Shown piece after piece: positions 1-49,340 of a stretch of 64,000 nucleotides of DNA; the first letter of the stretch is position 1; each line of letters starts with the position of its first letter. The stretch spans positions 11,429,287 through 11,493,286 of the forward strand of contig CM053264.1 of assembly GCA_028583405.1 (NCBI GenBank), given 5' to 3'. A program made the position numbers and the translations under genes. Source of the stretch: Pogonophryne albipinna. Its lineage: Eukaryota > Chordata > Actinopteri > Perciformes > Artedidraconidae. Below the pieces are notes generated by a model. That model saw only the letters and a program-made list of their open reading frames with translations. It searched no databases and was not told where the DNA came from.

Positions 1-286
1 TAGGATTATATTGAAATTGTCAATATTCTGAACGTCCCAACATGTTTCTTTCTGTTGAAGCTTAGCGGTCACTTTAAGAGTTGTCTTTGCTGGAGTGTTG
101 CACTGTGACCTCTGTAACTGATTACCTGCTATAGCCTTTGTGAGTAGCTACTACATTATGTCTCACTACAGCAGCAGAAATGTCTGTTAGCGTGGTTAAG
201 GGACGGACAAAGAAACTGACTAGAAAGACAGACTGGTGTTTGAGTTCCTCATGTCTGAAACTCTCTGCTGTGTCTGTCAACCTGCA

Positions 287-329
287 GAAAGGAAGCGGAA
301 ACATAAATCCACGCAGACCAGCAGACGAG
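287..329 (+). other. weak exon-like segment near the window start
   Basis: A pyrimidine-rich acceptor (TGTCAACCTGCAG) and a consensus donor (GACGAG|GTGAGT) bracket 43 bp. One frame reads a basic peptide (RKRKHKSTQTSRR) and ends in phase 1, so it could even precede the exon at 16140. With such a short segment this may be chance. Confidence 0.15.
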
Positions 330-1438
<1,109 letters not shown>

Positions 1439-1440
1439 AA

Positions 1441-1515
1441 AGAGACAGGGAGGGTTTGTGCGTGCGAAAGAGACGGGGAGGGTTTGTGCGTGCGAAAGAG
1501 ACGGGGAGGGTTTGG
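1441..1515 (+). repeat. 28-bp minisatellite, about 2.7 copies
   Basis: Units start at 1441, 1469 and 1497. The unit begins AGAGACGGGGAGGG and ends GTGCGTGCGAA. The first copy has one A/G difference. G-rich on the plus strand. Confidence 0.9.
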
Positions 1516-1587
1516 AAGAAGAAATGAGAGCAGGATGTGGTACTCTTCTCTCTACCTGCTGTGACGGAGGAAAAGGGAACAGACGGG

Positions 1588-34520
<32,933 letters not shown>

Positions 34521-36955
34521 CCTGGATCCATCACAGAACAATGTCCATGTGTATTTACAACAAAAAGCCCTAAATCAGACCCTGACAGGAGGACGAATCA
34601 AATCACAGAGACCATCCACGTCACAGTTTGAGGATCCAACTATAAATCAATCATCTCTGAATCTGCGGGTGTTGCCAGTGTTTTAGCTGAGTCATCAACA
34701 CCCCTCTTTCTTACAGTATTACTTTAGATTATTTCACCTTTAAAGTTATTAACATGTAAGGTATGTTCACAGTGGCAGATAATTGGAATAACATCAGGGA
34801 GAAGTAGTTTCACATCATACAGTCACGTCAGGCCTTCTTTAAAAATAACATCACTGTAAACTACAGATAAAAGTCTTCAGTCTATTATTTAACCCATTTG
34901 GTTATGTAGCATTAAAGAGGGCAGATTTAAAAATATCTGCGCTACAATGAACTCCTTCAACATCACAGCATAGCGATAGATTCTTGTGTGAATCAGCGAC
35001 AGGTATAGATGCTATCAGACCGGCCTTTCACACCATGCTTTAGTGTCAGACATTAATCGCACACTGTGAAAACTGGCAGCTGGCTGCAACAAGAAAAAAG
35101 CTTTTGGTGCATGGTGGAGCAGGTCACACCTTCAGGCCGTCTTACTGGAAGTCTGGTCACCTCTTTGTACGTAAGGTCATAATGTCTGGTGGGCAAAGGG
35201 TGTCAAATATTCAAGAATGCTGTATTCCCCCCATGTCGTCGATAAGAGCTTCCCTGGTTTCACCGTATTAACTTATATGATTCATCACTTGGTGAATGTC
35301 AGCCACAGCACCACCCGGTGGGCAGATGTCATGCAGCTACACATGAAATCACTTAACAGAGCGGCAGCTTGGAACAACTTTTAAAACCTCTTTTCTTTTT
35401 CCAAGGGTGATTGTCTCACTGGCCTCTGCACTGCTCTGGGTTTACCTCTCAGGAAGGTGTGTGGGCAGGCAGGTGTGACAGCATACCTGTGTGTCTACTA
35501 CATGTCTTTGTTTGTGAGTGTGTGTGCATTCTTGCATATGTGTGTGCACTTAAAAAAACAACTCAAACTGGCTATTTAGCCGCAGCTGGATCAGAGCTAC
35601 ACATTAGGATATTTCAGCTCAATTACTCATGCTTTTACCTGCTGGGTTAGTTTCTCATTAGGAAAAGTTAATTAATATCCATTTTAGGGACTCCTCGGAC
35701 AGAAAAGTCTCAATACTCTGCACACAAATCCAGTTTCTGTGTCATGGCCTATCTTTGGTTTGCACTGCAGCAACAAAAGCAGCTTTGTCCCTCCCTCTGC
35801 TCCCAGCCCCACTCAGGCATGTGACAGCAGCCACCTCTCCTCAAGCAGGGCTAACCCGGAGACTTTTCTCAATGTGTTTGCACCACAGGCCCTGCAGCGA
35901 AATGTGTTGTGATGATGTAGCAAGGCAATTGAATAACAAGGTGCATCATGTTTTGAGTTGGCTAACATGGCTGTAGTGGGAACCAGGATACAGGTTGATG
36001 ACGCATCTCTGACAACCAGCTGCTGTGACACACACACACACACACACACACAAATATGTGCTATTCTGAACATTGAATGACACCTTTTTTCTTACGTGGT
36101 TTTTCAAAGGTGTTTTTGATACCCCTAGATTTCTACTGTATCCACGAGGCGCACTGTAAAACAATCTCTTCCTTTTTCCATTTTCAATGTCGAATGTGTG
36201 ACTGTTGTTAAAAACAGAAAAAGTGCAGCATGCTGTTACACTAAAAACCAGCCCCGCCCGTTTATTACTTAATAAATGGGTTGTATTTGTCCATCACTGT
36301 GGTTTTGTTCAATTCGACCCTGATTTGAGCTTTTTGCTGAAAACCACTTTTATACGCATGTCCTCCCTGTGAAAGGAACGATTTTTCTCCAGAAAAAGGA
36401 AGCTTAATTATAAACCAGAGAGTAAACTGAGGCTGGCATTGTGTGTGGATCCATGTCAGTGGGAAATTACACTTGTACAGATGTGTCCTCTATAGCTCAC
36501 ATTGTTTCCCTCGAGAGCATGTACATTGTGAAGCGGATCATGAGTCTGTGCATCATCTCTCTTTGTGGCATGGTCTTCATACTCCTCTCGCGTCAAAGCC
36601 CTGAACAAGGCAAGTATTTTTTACCAGGCACTGTTGTATTCTGTGAGAGTTTATTTTCTGCCCTCATAAAGCTGACACGGGCACTAAACTTGTCAGCGTT
36701 CTACCATGATCACTCAATAAAGTTATTGAATAATTTGTACTTTTTGACTCGGAGGCCGGGGAGACGAGAAGGGTTCTATTTTTTTGTTTCTTTTTATGCA
36801 GCACATTGCAGCAACCACTGTCTTTATTTTCCTATTGTATCTACTGAGTATGGTGTTGATATAAATATATTATAATGAGATATATCCGTGTACATTTGTA
36901 AATATGTATGTAAAATGAACAGCAGCTTTAATAAAGTCTGAGATGGTTTCCTCTA
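34521..36955 (+). other. mcf2l: mcf2l 3' untranslated region
   Basis: No further open coding exon follows the stop. The region is unique-looking, AT-rich sequence with short CA runs (36029-36051). A canonical AATAAA at 36930-36935 follows an earlier one at about 36716, giving likely alternative poly(A) sites. The next gene's promoter begins about 480 bp further on. The 3' end is inferred from the signal only. Confidence 0.6.
36930..36935 (+). terminator. probable distal poly(A) signal of mcf2l
   Basis: Canonical AATAAA hexamer in AT-rich sequence, followed by a T/G-rich stretch (GGTTTCCTCTATTTTATTTGC). Its place between the mcf2l stop and the cab39l promoter fits a transcript end. Confidence 0.5.
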
Positions 36956-37430
36956 TTTTATTTGCATCTTTTCCTGGGAATGCTCTTTTTTTAAATAAAT
37001 AAACATTTTTATGAATGTTTACAAGTTTAATATCCACCATAAAAACATGGATAAATTGCCAATATTATGAATTATGCATTTTGATTCAGAAGAGTAGGTT
37101 TAACCACGTGGTTAATAACCTCCAATGGGCTTTTCCCAGTTTAGACTGTCACCATTTGGATTGGGGTGCGTTCCAATATATAAACCACCCGACCGTCAGC
37201 CTCTTTTTTCCTTCATTTACTCCTCTCACTAGAGCATAACAAGTACATTATGTCTGACAAGATATAAAGAGATCATAACAAATCAATCAAGTGGAATTTT
37301 GGGGGGTTTCAATGTGATATATGATACCATTATTTGCAGGTTGTTGGGTCGAGGATCTTGATGTGAGAGAATGTGAACGAGACCAAGCCGTGGCTGGAAA
37401 GATACAGATGCGTAAAGTTGGCATGCGGGA
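36956..37430. other. intergenic spacer between mcf2l and cab39l
   Basis: About 480 bp with no recognised repeat or coding signal. Confidence 0.5.
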
Positions 37431-37442
37431 GACGCCCTAATA

Positions 37443-37666
37443 CCGGAAGTGACGCGGTTTCCACAATAAAACAAACGTATCTGTGCGACATAATAATAAC
37501 ACGGTAATAGTGAAATCATTCATTTAATTCGGTAATTTAGGAAGTATTTGGATTAATAGTCAATCTGTGTTTCATATGTATACTTTCAATTTCCTTAATG
37601 GTTCCATTTCTTTAATAAAACGACGGTTCACGTAGTTTTTATTGTGAAAGTGTACACCGGAAGTGA
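37443..37666 (+). promoter_or_regulatory. probable cab39l promoter with paired ETS-type motifs
   Basis: CCGGAAGTGA occurs at 37443-37452 and again at 37657-37666. This is the ETS/GABP consensus found in TATA-less housekeeping promoters. The second copy lies about 215 bp before the exon-like donor at 37879. No TATA box is evident. Confidence 0.55.
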
Positions 37667-37669
37667 GTA

Positions 37670-37879
37670 ATTGTATTCCCGCTAGTTTAACAGACTACTG
37701 GAAAGCGACCAGATGGAATTCAGCACTGGCTTCTTAACAGATTCCGCACATTTTAAATTGTATCGCACACATTTTTTAGCGGACTTTCCTGGCATTTGAC
37801 AAGCCCTTGCGTGACTACAAGGGTCTGTGAAGCGGGGACAGAAGAAGACATTTAAAGACCCAACATCTTCCTACTGTAG
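37670..37879 (+). other. cab39l: probable noncoding first exon of cab39l
   Basis: Sequence downstream of the ETS motifs ends at a good donor (CTACTGTAG|GTATCA). It has no long frame. CAB39L in other vertebrates has 5' noncoding exons. The transcription start is not visible, so the left edge is approximate. Confidence 0.45.
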
Positions 37880-38717
<838 letters not shown>

Positions 38718-38719
38718 CC

Positions 38720-40510
38720 TGCTGTTGAAATACATGTACTACTGTCACGCCCCTCCATCGTTTATTGCGTCACCAATTGCATTTAAAATCTGATTATATA
38801 TGACAAGTGGGTTTTCTCTATACCTGTAACTTGCCCTTTGGAGGCATACAAGCTTCTCAAAAGCATATTTTACATTTGAGGCGGTCACAACACCCCTTTG
38901 TTCTCCATTGAAAGTTTAAAAGGAGGAATTTTTCTTACATCATTATGAACCTCAGGAATGGTTGAGCTGATGTTTGTCCTTTTCAGACAGCGTTCCTCCG
39001 GTTGCCTCGGAGAGAACAATCTCCTTGTGACGTCTACAGAGAACATTTCTTTGTAGCTTGAGGATTGTGATGGAGATCAAACACTCAGACCCTCATTGCT
39101 CCCTCTCTGACAAGATACAAAACAGGGTTTTTCTAAGACTTAATGAATTTGATTACCTTCGTTCAAGGCTCTTTAAAAGTCAAATTGAAGGTGTTTGATT
39201 CAAGAACTACTCAAACACCTTAATTTGACTAAAAAGGTCTTTGTTTAATTTAATCTGGCTGAGTATTTAAGGGTTAAACATCCTCCTTTCTCCTCCAGTT
39301 CTATCATGAAAAGGAAATACTGTCAGTTTAAAAGCCGCCACCTATGTTCTTGTTTGAAAGGTGCATTCATCACATTGTGGAAAACAGGTTTGCAAGCATT
39401 CCTAAAATCTGTAGGTTAAGCAAAAAAAAACATGTTGAACCAGGATATTTTAACGTATGCAAGAAAGACAAATGTGAAACCAGTTTTTTATCATGTCCCG
39501 AGAAATGACCAGCTTGTATTCACTGCTTCTGACACATTGGCAGACACATAGGTGTGACTGATAACCATCTTGCTTCACTGGGATGACGTGTTACTACATG
39601 TTCCTGTGTGTTACCGTCATCTGAAGTGCCACAAAGCACCGTGCTGCGTGGCGATTGATGAGAAGATTGGTATCCGTGTGTCACAAGACGGGACAACTTG
39701 TTATTTTATTATTTTAGTGGTGGATTTTTAACAGAAAAAGCAACTTAAATAGTATTTGTCTAGCTAGAAATGTCTCTGAGTTTTGGGGAATTGCTGTCTT
39801 TCTTTGTTGTATGTGACTTTAAACTTTAAATCCTTAGGTATTAGACAGAGAAAACAAACATATCGAAGATGAAATGTTTGTTTATAGTCACATTTTCACC
39901 ATTTTATGACATTTTAAACACAAAACAGTTCATCAAAAGCTAAAATACTTTCTTTAAGTCTTTAAGGAAATCATACAGAAGATTATTATCATAAATACTG
40001 TTTACAGGAACCTCTCATTGTGACCTACCTAAGGTGTCTAAGAGTGGATTTATTCATTTTAACAGATTATAATTTTGGCCCTACTGCTTTATTTGTATAT
40101 CCTTATTTAAGTCTCTCTAATTGCAGCTGAACATGTAATATATTTGGGGCAGTGTGCAGCCTTTTCTCTGCTCGCTGAGTGTTCAGAGGGTTCAGTGGGC
40201 ACCAGATTAATTCATTACGTAACATTTAGTCAGTCTTAAGCAGTGGAAATGAAGGCTTCGCAGCAATATAGAGCCTTAAGCTCTCCAGGACTTAAAGACG
40301 ATTAAATGGACCATTTTAGTACTGTTTTAATAATCAGAATGTTTAGCTTCAGCTGCAGCAACACCGAGGGGGAGTTTGAACTTCTGATCGTTTACAATAT
40401 GATAAGGTTATAAAGTCCCCCTCTTTTGATAAGTACTTCCTCATTGCCTGCTTATCCTTGGACAAATATTGACTGGGTCTGAGTTATGTAAGCGTGACGT
40501 AACACAATGA
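38720..40510. other. cab39l intron 1, no recognised feature
   Basis: AT-rich intronic sequence without a recognised transposon end or exon. Confidence 0.45.
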
Positions 40511-40521
40511 AGGGACTAAAG

Positions 40522-40910
40522 CAGGGGTATCAAACTCAATTTCATCGCGGGCCACATCAGCACTCAAAGGGCTGGTTGTAACTATATAACTATACATATA
40601 TAAATATATAATATACATAAAATAATGTATTATATTACATCATTGCCTCTGCATTGGATTATTATCGGATAGGGCAATAACTTCATCATTAAATACGTCT
40701 GAAAGCAGAAGTCCAGGGCAAATAATTGCAAGTCTCTTCAGTGCCATGTCACAAAATGAGATGCATTGTGGGACATGTAGTTTATGGGCAACCTGCTTCT
40801 GTAAAGTGGCTTGTGACCATGTATTATATTCTTTGCGAGCTCTTGTGGGCCACATAGAAATGAAGTTGCAGGCCGGATTTGGCCCCCGGGCCTTGAGTTT
40901 GACACCCCTG
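40522..40910. mobile_element. hAT (Charlie-like) MITE with exact 8-bp duplication
   Basis: Ends CAGGGGTATCAAACTCA and TGAGTTTGACACCCCTG are near-perfect inverted repeats. Subterminal GGGCCACAT recurs in inverse order. GACTAAAG flanks both ends (40514-40521, 40911-40918). At 389 bp it is too small to encode a transposase. Confidence 0.92.
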
Positions 40911-41404
40911 GACTAAAGGGTATTTTAGGTCTTTTCTGTTTTGAGAATCTTGAGGTTGACCTTATGAAATGTTTTGTGCACTCAGCAGCTTGTGGACAAA
41001 GTGTTTCTGCGTTTCCCTGACGTTATGTTCCACGGGACGATGCCATTGTCTGTGTTTTGAGGTAAAAGCTTAAAAAAACATCCCGTTAGAAACAAATATT
41101 TAGTGCTTCTTTTATTAAAACTCTTAAAATCACTATTTCTGCACAAACTGAGAGGTCGGAGGGCGGCTACAAATCACTAAATAACCTCAGCTGAGTTTCT
41201 GCTTATGTCAGGTGAAAACCTTGTGATTCTAATTTCAGCTGTTTTTTTGCTGGCACTGAAAAACAATCCTCCTCCTTTCCCTTTTGAAATCTCAGGCTAT
41301 TAATCAAGCTGCTTGTTGGGTTTTATGTCATATAATGGGATTGTGACAATTGATGGAATATATATGTCGTGCAGCTTTGAGTTTACCACTTTGTTTAAGT
41401 ATTG

Positions 41405-42895
41405 TCAGGGGAAATGAGTAGGATTAGGATTGTGTCTGAGCAAATCATTGACCATTTAAACACTTGTACATTTTCTCTGCATCCAATGCAATTTGGCTTT
41501 AGGGCAAAATACTCAACAGAGACCGCCAACTGTTTTTTCACAGAACAAATCAATGGATAAAGGTGGTGTTGTAGGAGCTGTGTTTCTTGACCTAAAAAAG
41601 GCTTTTGACACTGTTAATCATAAAATACTCATATCTAAGCTTTCCAGTTTTAACTTTTCTTCACAAACACTTAAATGGTTAGAATCGTATTTGTTTAACC
41701 GATCTCAGTATGTGAGAGTTCAAAATCATGAATCTGCTGACCTTCATCTTTCGACAGGGGTCCCACAAGGTTCAATCCTGGGACCATTACTATTTTCGCT
41801 CTATATAAATGATTTACCATCTGTATGTCCTGACACAAACATCCAAATGTATGCAGATGACACTGTAATATATGTACATGGAAGCAATAGTACACAAGTG
41901 GCTAATGAACTGACAAACACCATGGTTCATGTAACAACTTGGTTGGAACAATGCTGTTTGCAACTAAACATTTGTAAAACAGTATGCATCTCTTCACCAA
42001 AACAAAGTCAGATGTTTTTGTATCAGGGGAGAGGCTGCAGGTGGTGTCACAATACAAGTACCTTGGAGTCATGATTGATTCAACACTCAATTTCAAGGCT
42101 CAGGTTAAAAAAATATGTAATAGGGTCAAATTCAGTCTGTCGAATTTTAGGTTCACCAGAGATTACATGTCAATTGAGGCATCTCTGATGTACACACACT
42201 CTATGGTTCTCTCACACATCACCTACTGTTTAACTACCTGGTCACATGCCAGTACAACAACATTAAAATCACTGGAGTCATTGTACAAACAAACACTCAA
42301 AATACTGGACAAAAAATCTGTTTTTTCGCATCACTGTCCAATATTCAAAAAATACAACTTGCTAAGCTGGGAAAACCTCATTAAACATGCAAATGCTTGC
42401 CTTTTTTACAAGATTGTCAACGGCCTTACCTCACCTCCTCTTAGACAGTTTATTAACATACGCACAACTGCAACTAGGGTAACAAGAGGTGCAGCGAGAG
42501 GAGATTGCATTATTCCACTCAGAAAAAGTTCGTTCAGTCAGTCTTCATTTTCTGTTAAAGCTGCTCAGCAATGGAACTCAATCCCATCTCCAATCAGCTC
42601 TGCCAACACTGACCCAATCTTCTGCTCCTTACAACCCACTGCCTGTGTTTTAACATGTTCTTTTGTTTTGTTTTAATGTTCTGCATTTTAAATTGTTTTA
42701 TTTAAGTATCCCAGTAATGTCTGTTGCATGTTTTAAATGTATTGTATTTACTTGTTTAAAATGAAATGTGTTTTAGGTTGACTTTTAAAATCTGTCCAGG
42801 GACTACAGATGAAAAATAGCCTCTTGGCTAACTCTGGCACATTTACAGAAATGTTCATTAATGTGCACTGTCCCTGTTAAATAAAATTAATTAAA
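41405..42895 (+). mobile_element. 5'-truncated CR1/L2/Rex-type LINE
   Basis: Encodes reverse-transcriptase blocks [35 protein letters not shown] and MYADDTVIY, then the C-terminal TTWSHAST...SLYKQTLKIL region. The reading frame changes near 41560 and again near 42000-42080, so no intact protein is made. A 3' tail with GCCTCTTGGCTAACTCTGG and CTGTCCCTGTTAAATAAA ends near 42895, joined to a MITE end. It lies in cab39l intron 1, sense orientation. Confidence 0.88.
41493..42676 (+). pseudogene. broken LINE reverse-transcriptase gene
   Basis: Two overlapping open segments (41493-42074 and 41984-42676) carry the front and rear parts of one reverse-transcriptase protein in different frames. The YADD catalytic box is intact in the first, but the frame shift after it and the missing N-terminal endonuclease make the copy dead. 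The second copy of this family at 53745-61136 lets the two be compared. Confidence 0.85.
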
Positions 42896-42960
42896 GAGGC
42901 CCTATTATGCTAATGTTCTAAGTTCCTTTTTTTAGCAGGCAAACCTGTCTTGCAGATACC
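42891..42960. mobile_element. left end of the AGAGGCCCTATTATGCT MITE family
   Basis: Starts TTAAAGAGGCCCTATTATGCT. The complementary end appears at 47450-47470. No matching right end is found nearby, so this is a solo end or a truncated copy. Confidence 0.5.
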
Positions 42961-43149
42961 TGTTTTATACCCCCATTGGTCAGGTTTTCAGGAAGCAGGT
43001 CAGGGGGAGCGGCAGTAGAGGAACGGAGGTGGAAGTGGGAGTTTAGAGGAAGGGTACGCACTTTTACATTCCCAGATGAGGATTAGCAGTCACAAGTTCT
43101 CCGCCTGCTCCTGACCCGACCTGATTGTGAAGCTTTCTGCTACCTTTAT

Positions 43150-43890
43150 ATACACACACACACATACACACACAGTCCTGGATGTGACCCTGTGTGTGTT
43201 GGAATTACATTTCCCTTCATTCATGTCCTGCATGGCTGGATTGTACATTCACAGTCTATTTGCACGCTTCACTGTGCTGTAGATTTCAATTCAAATGGAT
43301 AAAAGTGTGACGTTAATTAGCTCTCAATAACTAATAACAGCATGCTTTTACAATTTATTGTAAATGTATTAAAAACCAGAAACAACATTTTGTTTAGGAG
43401 AATTCTGAGGTTTCCAAAACAGTCCCTTCCAAACAAATCTCTCATTGTTTTCTAGGTGTTATGTAACAACTGAAGATATTGACTTTGCATATCTCAAGAG
43501 TGAGTCTGGTTTCAAAGAGGCTTCATTTGTCAAACCTAGCACACACATAGCGTATTTAGTGTAACATCTATATCTTAAATCATTAAACATTGAACTCCAA
43601 TTAGCCCACTCCACCAATCTCCGTCTTTGCTTGAGAGCCCCCTAGTGTCAGAAAATGACATATTTCCGTGTTAATATTTAAAAGCTCAGTATTTGTTGGA
43701 TTCTCAGTCAATATTATGTAATGTTTTGTAGGAAAACTGGCATGCTCTTAAATGTCACAGAAATGTTATGAAGCTCCCGCATTGCCAAGGAAGAAAGTCC
43801 GTCATGAACTGACTCCATTTCACTTTTGTGGTTTTATCCAGCTTTCCATTGACTTGCTCATTCATTCGTGTGTGTGTGTGTGTGTTTTCT
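43150..43890. other. cab39l intron 1, 3' part
   Basis: AT-rich. It ends with a TG run (43869-43885) and TTTTCTCCCGTAG, the acceptor of the first coding exon. Confidence 0.45.
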
Positions 43891-43922
43891 CCCGTAGGTC
43901 CCAAGGCGAGTGTGTGTCCATC

Positions 43923-46731
<2,809 letters not shown>

Positions 46732-48665
46732 AGAAGCCCCTCAACCCCAACTTTTTACCGATAGGATTAAAAAAAAAACACACACACATTAACAATAACG
46801 GTTACTCTATTTCAAAGAAAATCTTCTCTTTGTTGGTTCATTTGAAACACTAGTTCTCAATCACTGATCTTTCTTTTTGTAAATGTTTCTCATGAGATCT
46901 TTGTTTGTTTGTTTTCCATCTGTAGCATGTCGTGCCACAACTCATGGTGTTGAAGGCATTCGCTCTGCTGGGAGAACCAGTGCTTAAAAATCCTTTTTGT
47001 AATGCAAACAGTCACCAGATGCAGTCTCTACACATGGATTGATTTCTAACTGTTTAAGTGAAGTAGCTGCAAATCAAAAACAACTATAATAATGAAGAAT
47101 TTCTGCTTTTTTTTTGTTTTTTCAGCTCGGTCGGCATGTGCAAAAACATATTCTCAGTCATCGCTCAAAGCTTCGTTAGCCAAATAGCAACATTTAGCTG
47201 CTAGACGTCCTTCTTATTGTAAAGCCAAACAACTGTGAAGTCCACTGAGACAAATATTACATTTGTGATATTAGGCTGTATAAATAAACATTGATTGATA
47301 GTTAATTATACATGGGACAGCATTAAGTAGACCTTTGAGATTAAGAGTGTACTACAAGATAAATACATTGGACTATGATCTAAGGGATGCTTTTTAATCA
47401 TCTGTAATCGGATGACCAATCACAACAGAGAAACAACCTGGAAATCAGCATAATAGGGCCTCTTTGAAGCTCTCAAATATTTGGCAATATCGAGACTGAG
47501 AATAGACGTTTTGAGAGAACTGGTTTCAGTGACTGTTGACCAAAAAGTGTAGGAGTATTTCATTTGAAATGAAGGGCCTTCTTAGTGGAACATGCTATGG
47601 GTACAGCTTCCTTTTGATCACTGGTTCTCTTCGCTGGTGGCTGATCGCACTTTCTGTATGATACATAATATGTTAATCTTAAGCTGATCACTGCTTGAGG
47701 GTTAATTTTTTTATATATAGTTTCATTTCTTGTCATGTACAGTGTATGGTTTGTACACCTGAAGTGAGTGCCATTGTGAGTGGGAACGTTGTTTTGATTT
47801 GGATCTGACGTTGGTGTTAGAAACCAGCGAGAGGATCCAGAGGTGCCTTTTTGGTTTGGTGTGTTCTTCTTTTTGTATTTCCAGTATCTTTCTAGGGGAG
47901 CTTAATTGTTATGTTAATGAGAATATGCTCTGGACAGAACATATTTGTTGTGATTAAGCAGTGAACCTCTCAACTCACTATACTTGAGTTACGCTGTCAT
48001 AGAAACGTTTTGAACTTTTTCAAGCTGATGCCATCGTGTACAGACCAGGGGCTTTACGGTTTCCGTTGATTTAATGTTCAAATTACAAACTGTGTTGGCG
48101 AAGAAATCAGCGGGAAAGTTATCGCAGAGTGAGGCCAAAGTTGGAACTGAGAAATGTAACTGAAAAATCCACATGTAGTAAAAAAAAAAAAAGCCTTAAA
48201 ATGCGGTTGTTTTTATATTTGAATAATAATGAAAATTGACATTGGCACTTCAATTATAGGAAATGTTTGAATGTATTCTCCAATTGATAATTGATCTGCA
48301 TCCACAGGAGTCTCTTTAATCAGGACACTGACTAATTGAACCATTAAAATATGTCATTGAGTCCGAATGGATGACAGTAACAGTCTTGAATCAGGAAAAA
48401 TAATTCAGCCTTTTTTGTCGTCTGGGTTTCAAATAAAAAACAATCCCAGCCCTTTTTTAGTGCTTCAAGCTGTGACATATCGTACTAAGATGCAAAAGTA
48501 GACCAACCAGTTTAACTTGAGCCAAACTCACCCACGTTTTTATTTCTCCAACAAAAGAACAATTAGCAACTCCACATTATCCTCTCTCAAGGCCGCCTCC
48601 TTATTTTCCACATTGATGCTATTGTACCACATTCACAACAAATAAAAGGATGGGAATGCATGCTC
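46732..48665 (+). other. cab39l: cab39l 3' untranslated region
   Basis: AT-rich, with poly(A) signals AATAAA near 48432 and at 48641-48646. It contains the right end of a MITE (47400-47470), a T-run near 47108 and an A-run at 48180. The exact 3' end is not determined. Confidence 0.55.
47400..47470. mobile_element. right end of the GCATAATAGGGCCTCTTT MITE family
   Basis: GACCAATCACAACAGAG followed by GCATAATAGGGCCTCTTT, the complement of the end at 42891. It lies in the cab39l 3' UTR. Confidence 0.5.
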
Positions 48666-49331
48666 TGTGTGCGGGTGCTCATTTGTTGTCAACTGTAGTG
48701 CAATGGAAATGTATTTATAATGTATCTCAAGCTTTAAATGATTGATAACTGTATTCTAAAGAACCATTGGATTATTGTAGTGTTATTGTGCTGACAGAGA
48801 GAAAAATAAGTGAAATACATTACAAAAACTTTCTCCAAGCTGCTTCAATAGATTAGTAATATGATTTTAGGCTGCAATATTGTCACCGCAGCAGCACTTC
48901 AGTCAACATTGCATTCTTAAACACAAACAGTATGGATGTCTTTATGTGCAACAATTTAAATTATTCAGCTCTTGTATACAAAAATAAAATGACATCACAG
49001 CATCACTATAAAACTATTTAAAATATATCATTTTTTAGTAGTTTCCCTTCTTCTCCCATCCATCCATTCATGGTTCTCCTTAGAGGTGTTCATGTTTCTT
49101 CTTCAATTGAATCCTTAAAAGACACAAGACTGTCCTCCCCTCACAACACCTCCTATTAAAAGCAGCCTCTTATTGAAATATAAAGTTTTACAGTCACTTT
49201 TAACCATTTGTTTTGTACAGATTACTGTTGTTGACACGTAAACATGCAGCAGGGAGAGATGTTGATATTCTGATTCCACAACATACAGACTACTTTCACG
49301 CCAGTTCCTCCTTAAAACAGCAAATAAATAC
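48666..49331. other. intergenic spacer, no recognised feature
   Basis: AT-rich sequence between the cab39l 3' end and the long-inverted-repeat element. Confidence 0.45.
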
Positions 49332-49340
49332 AAATATAGC

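Noticed and set aside
36441..36875. 144-codon plus-strand frame in the mcf2l 3' UTR
   Set aside because: Contains no recognised domain and lies directly before the poly(A) signal; it looks like a chance frame in AT-rich UTR.
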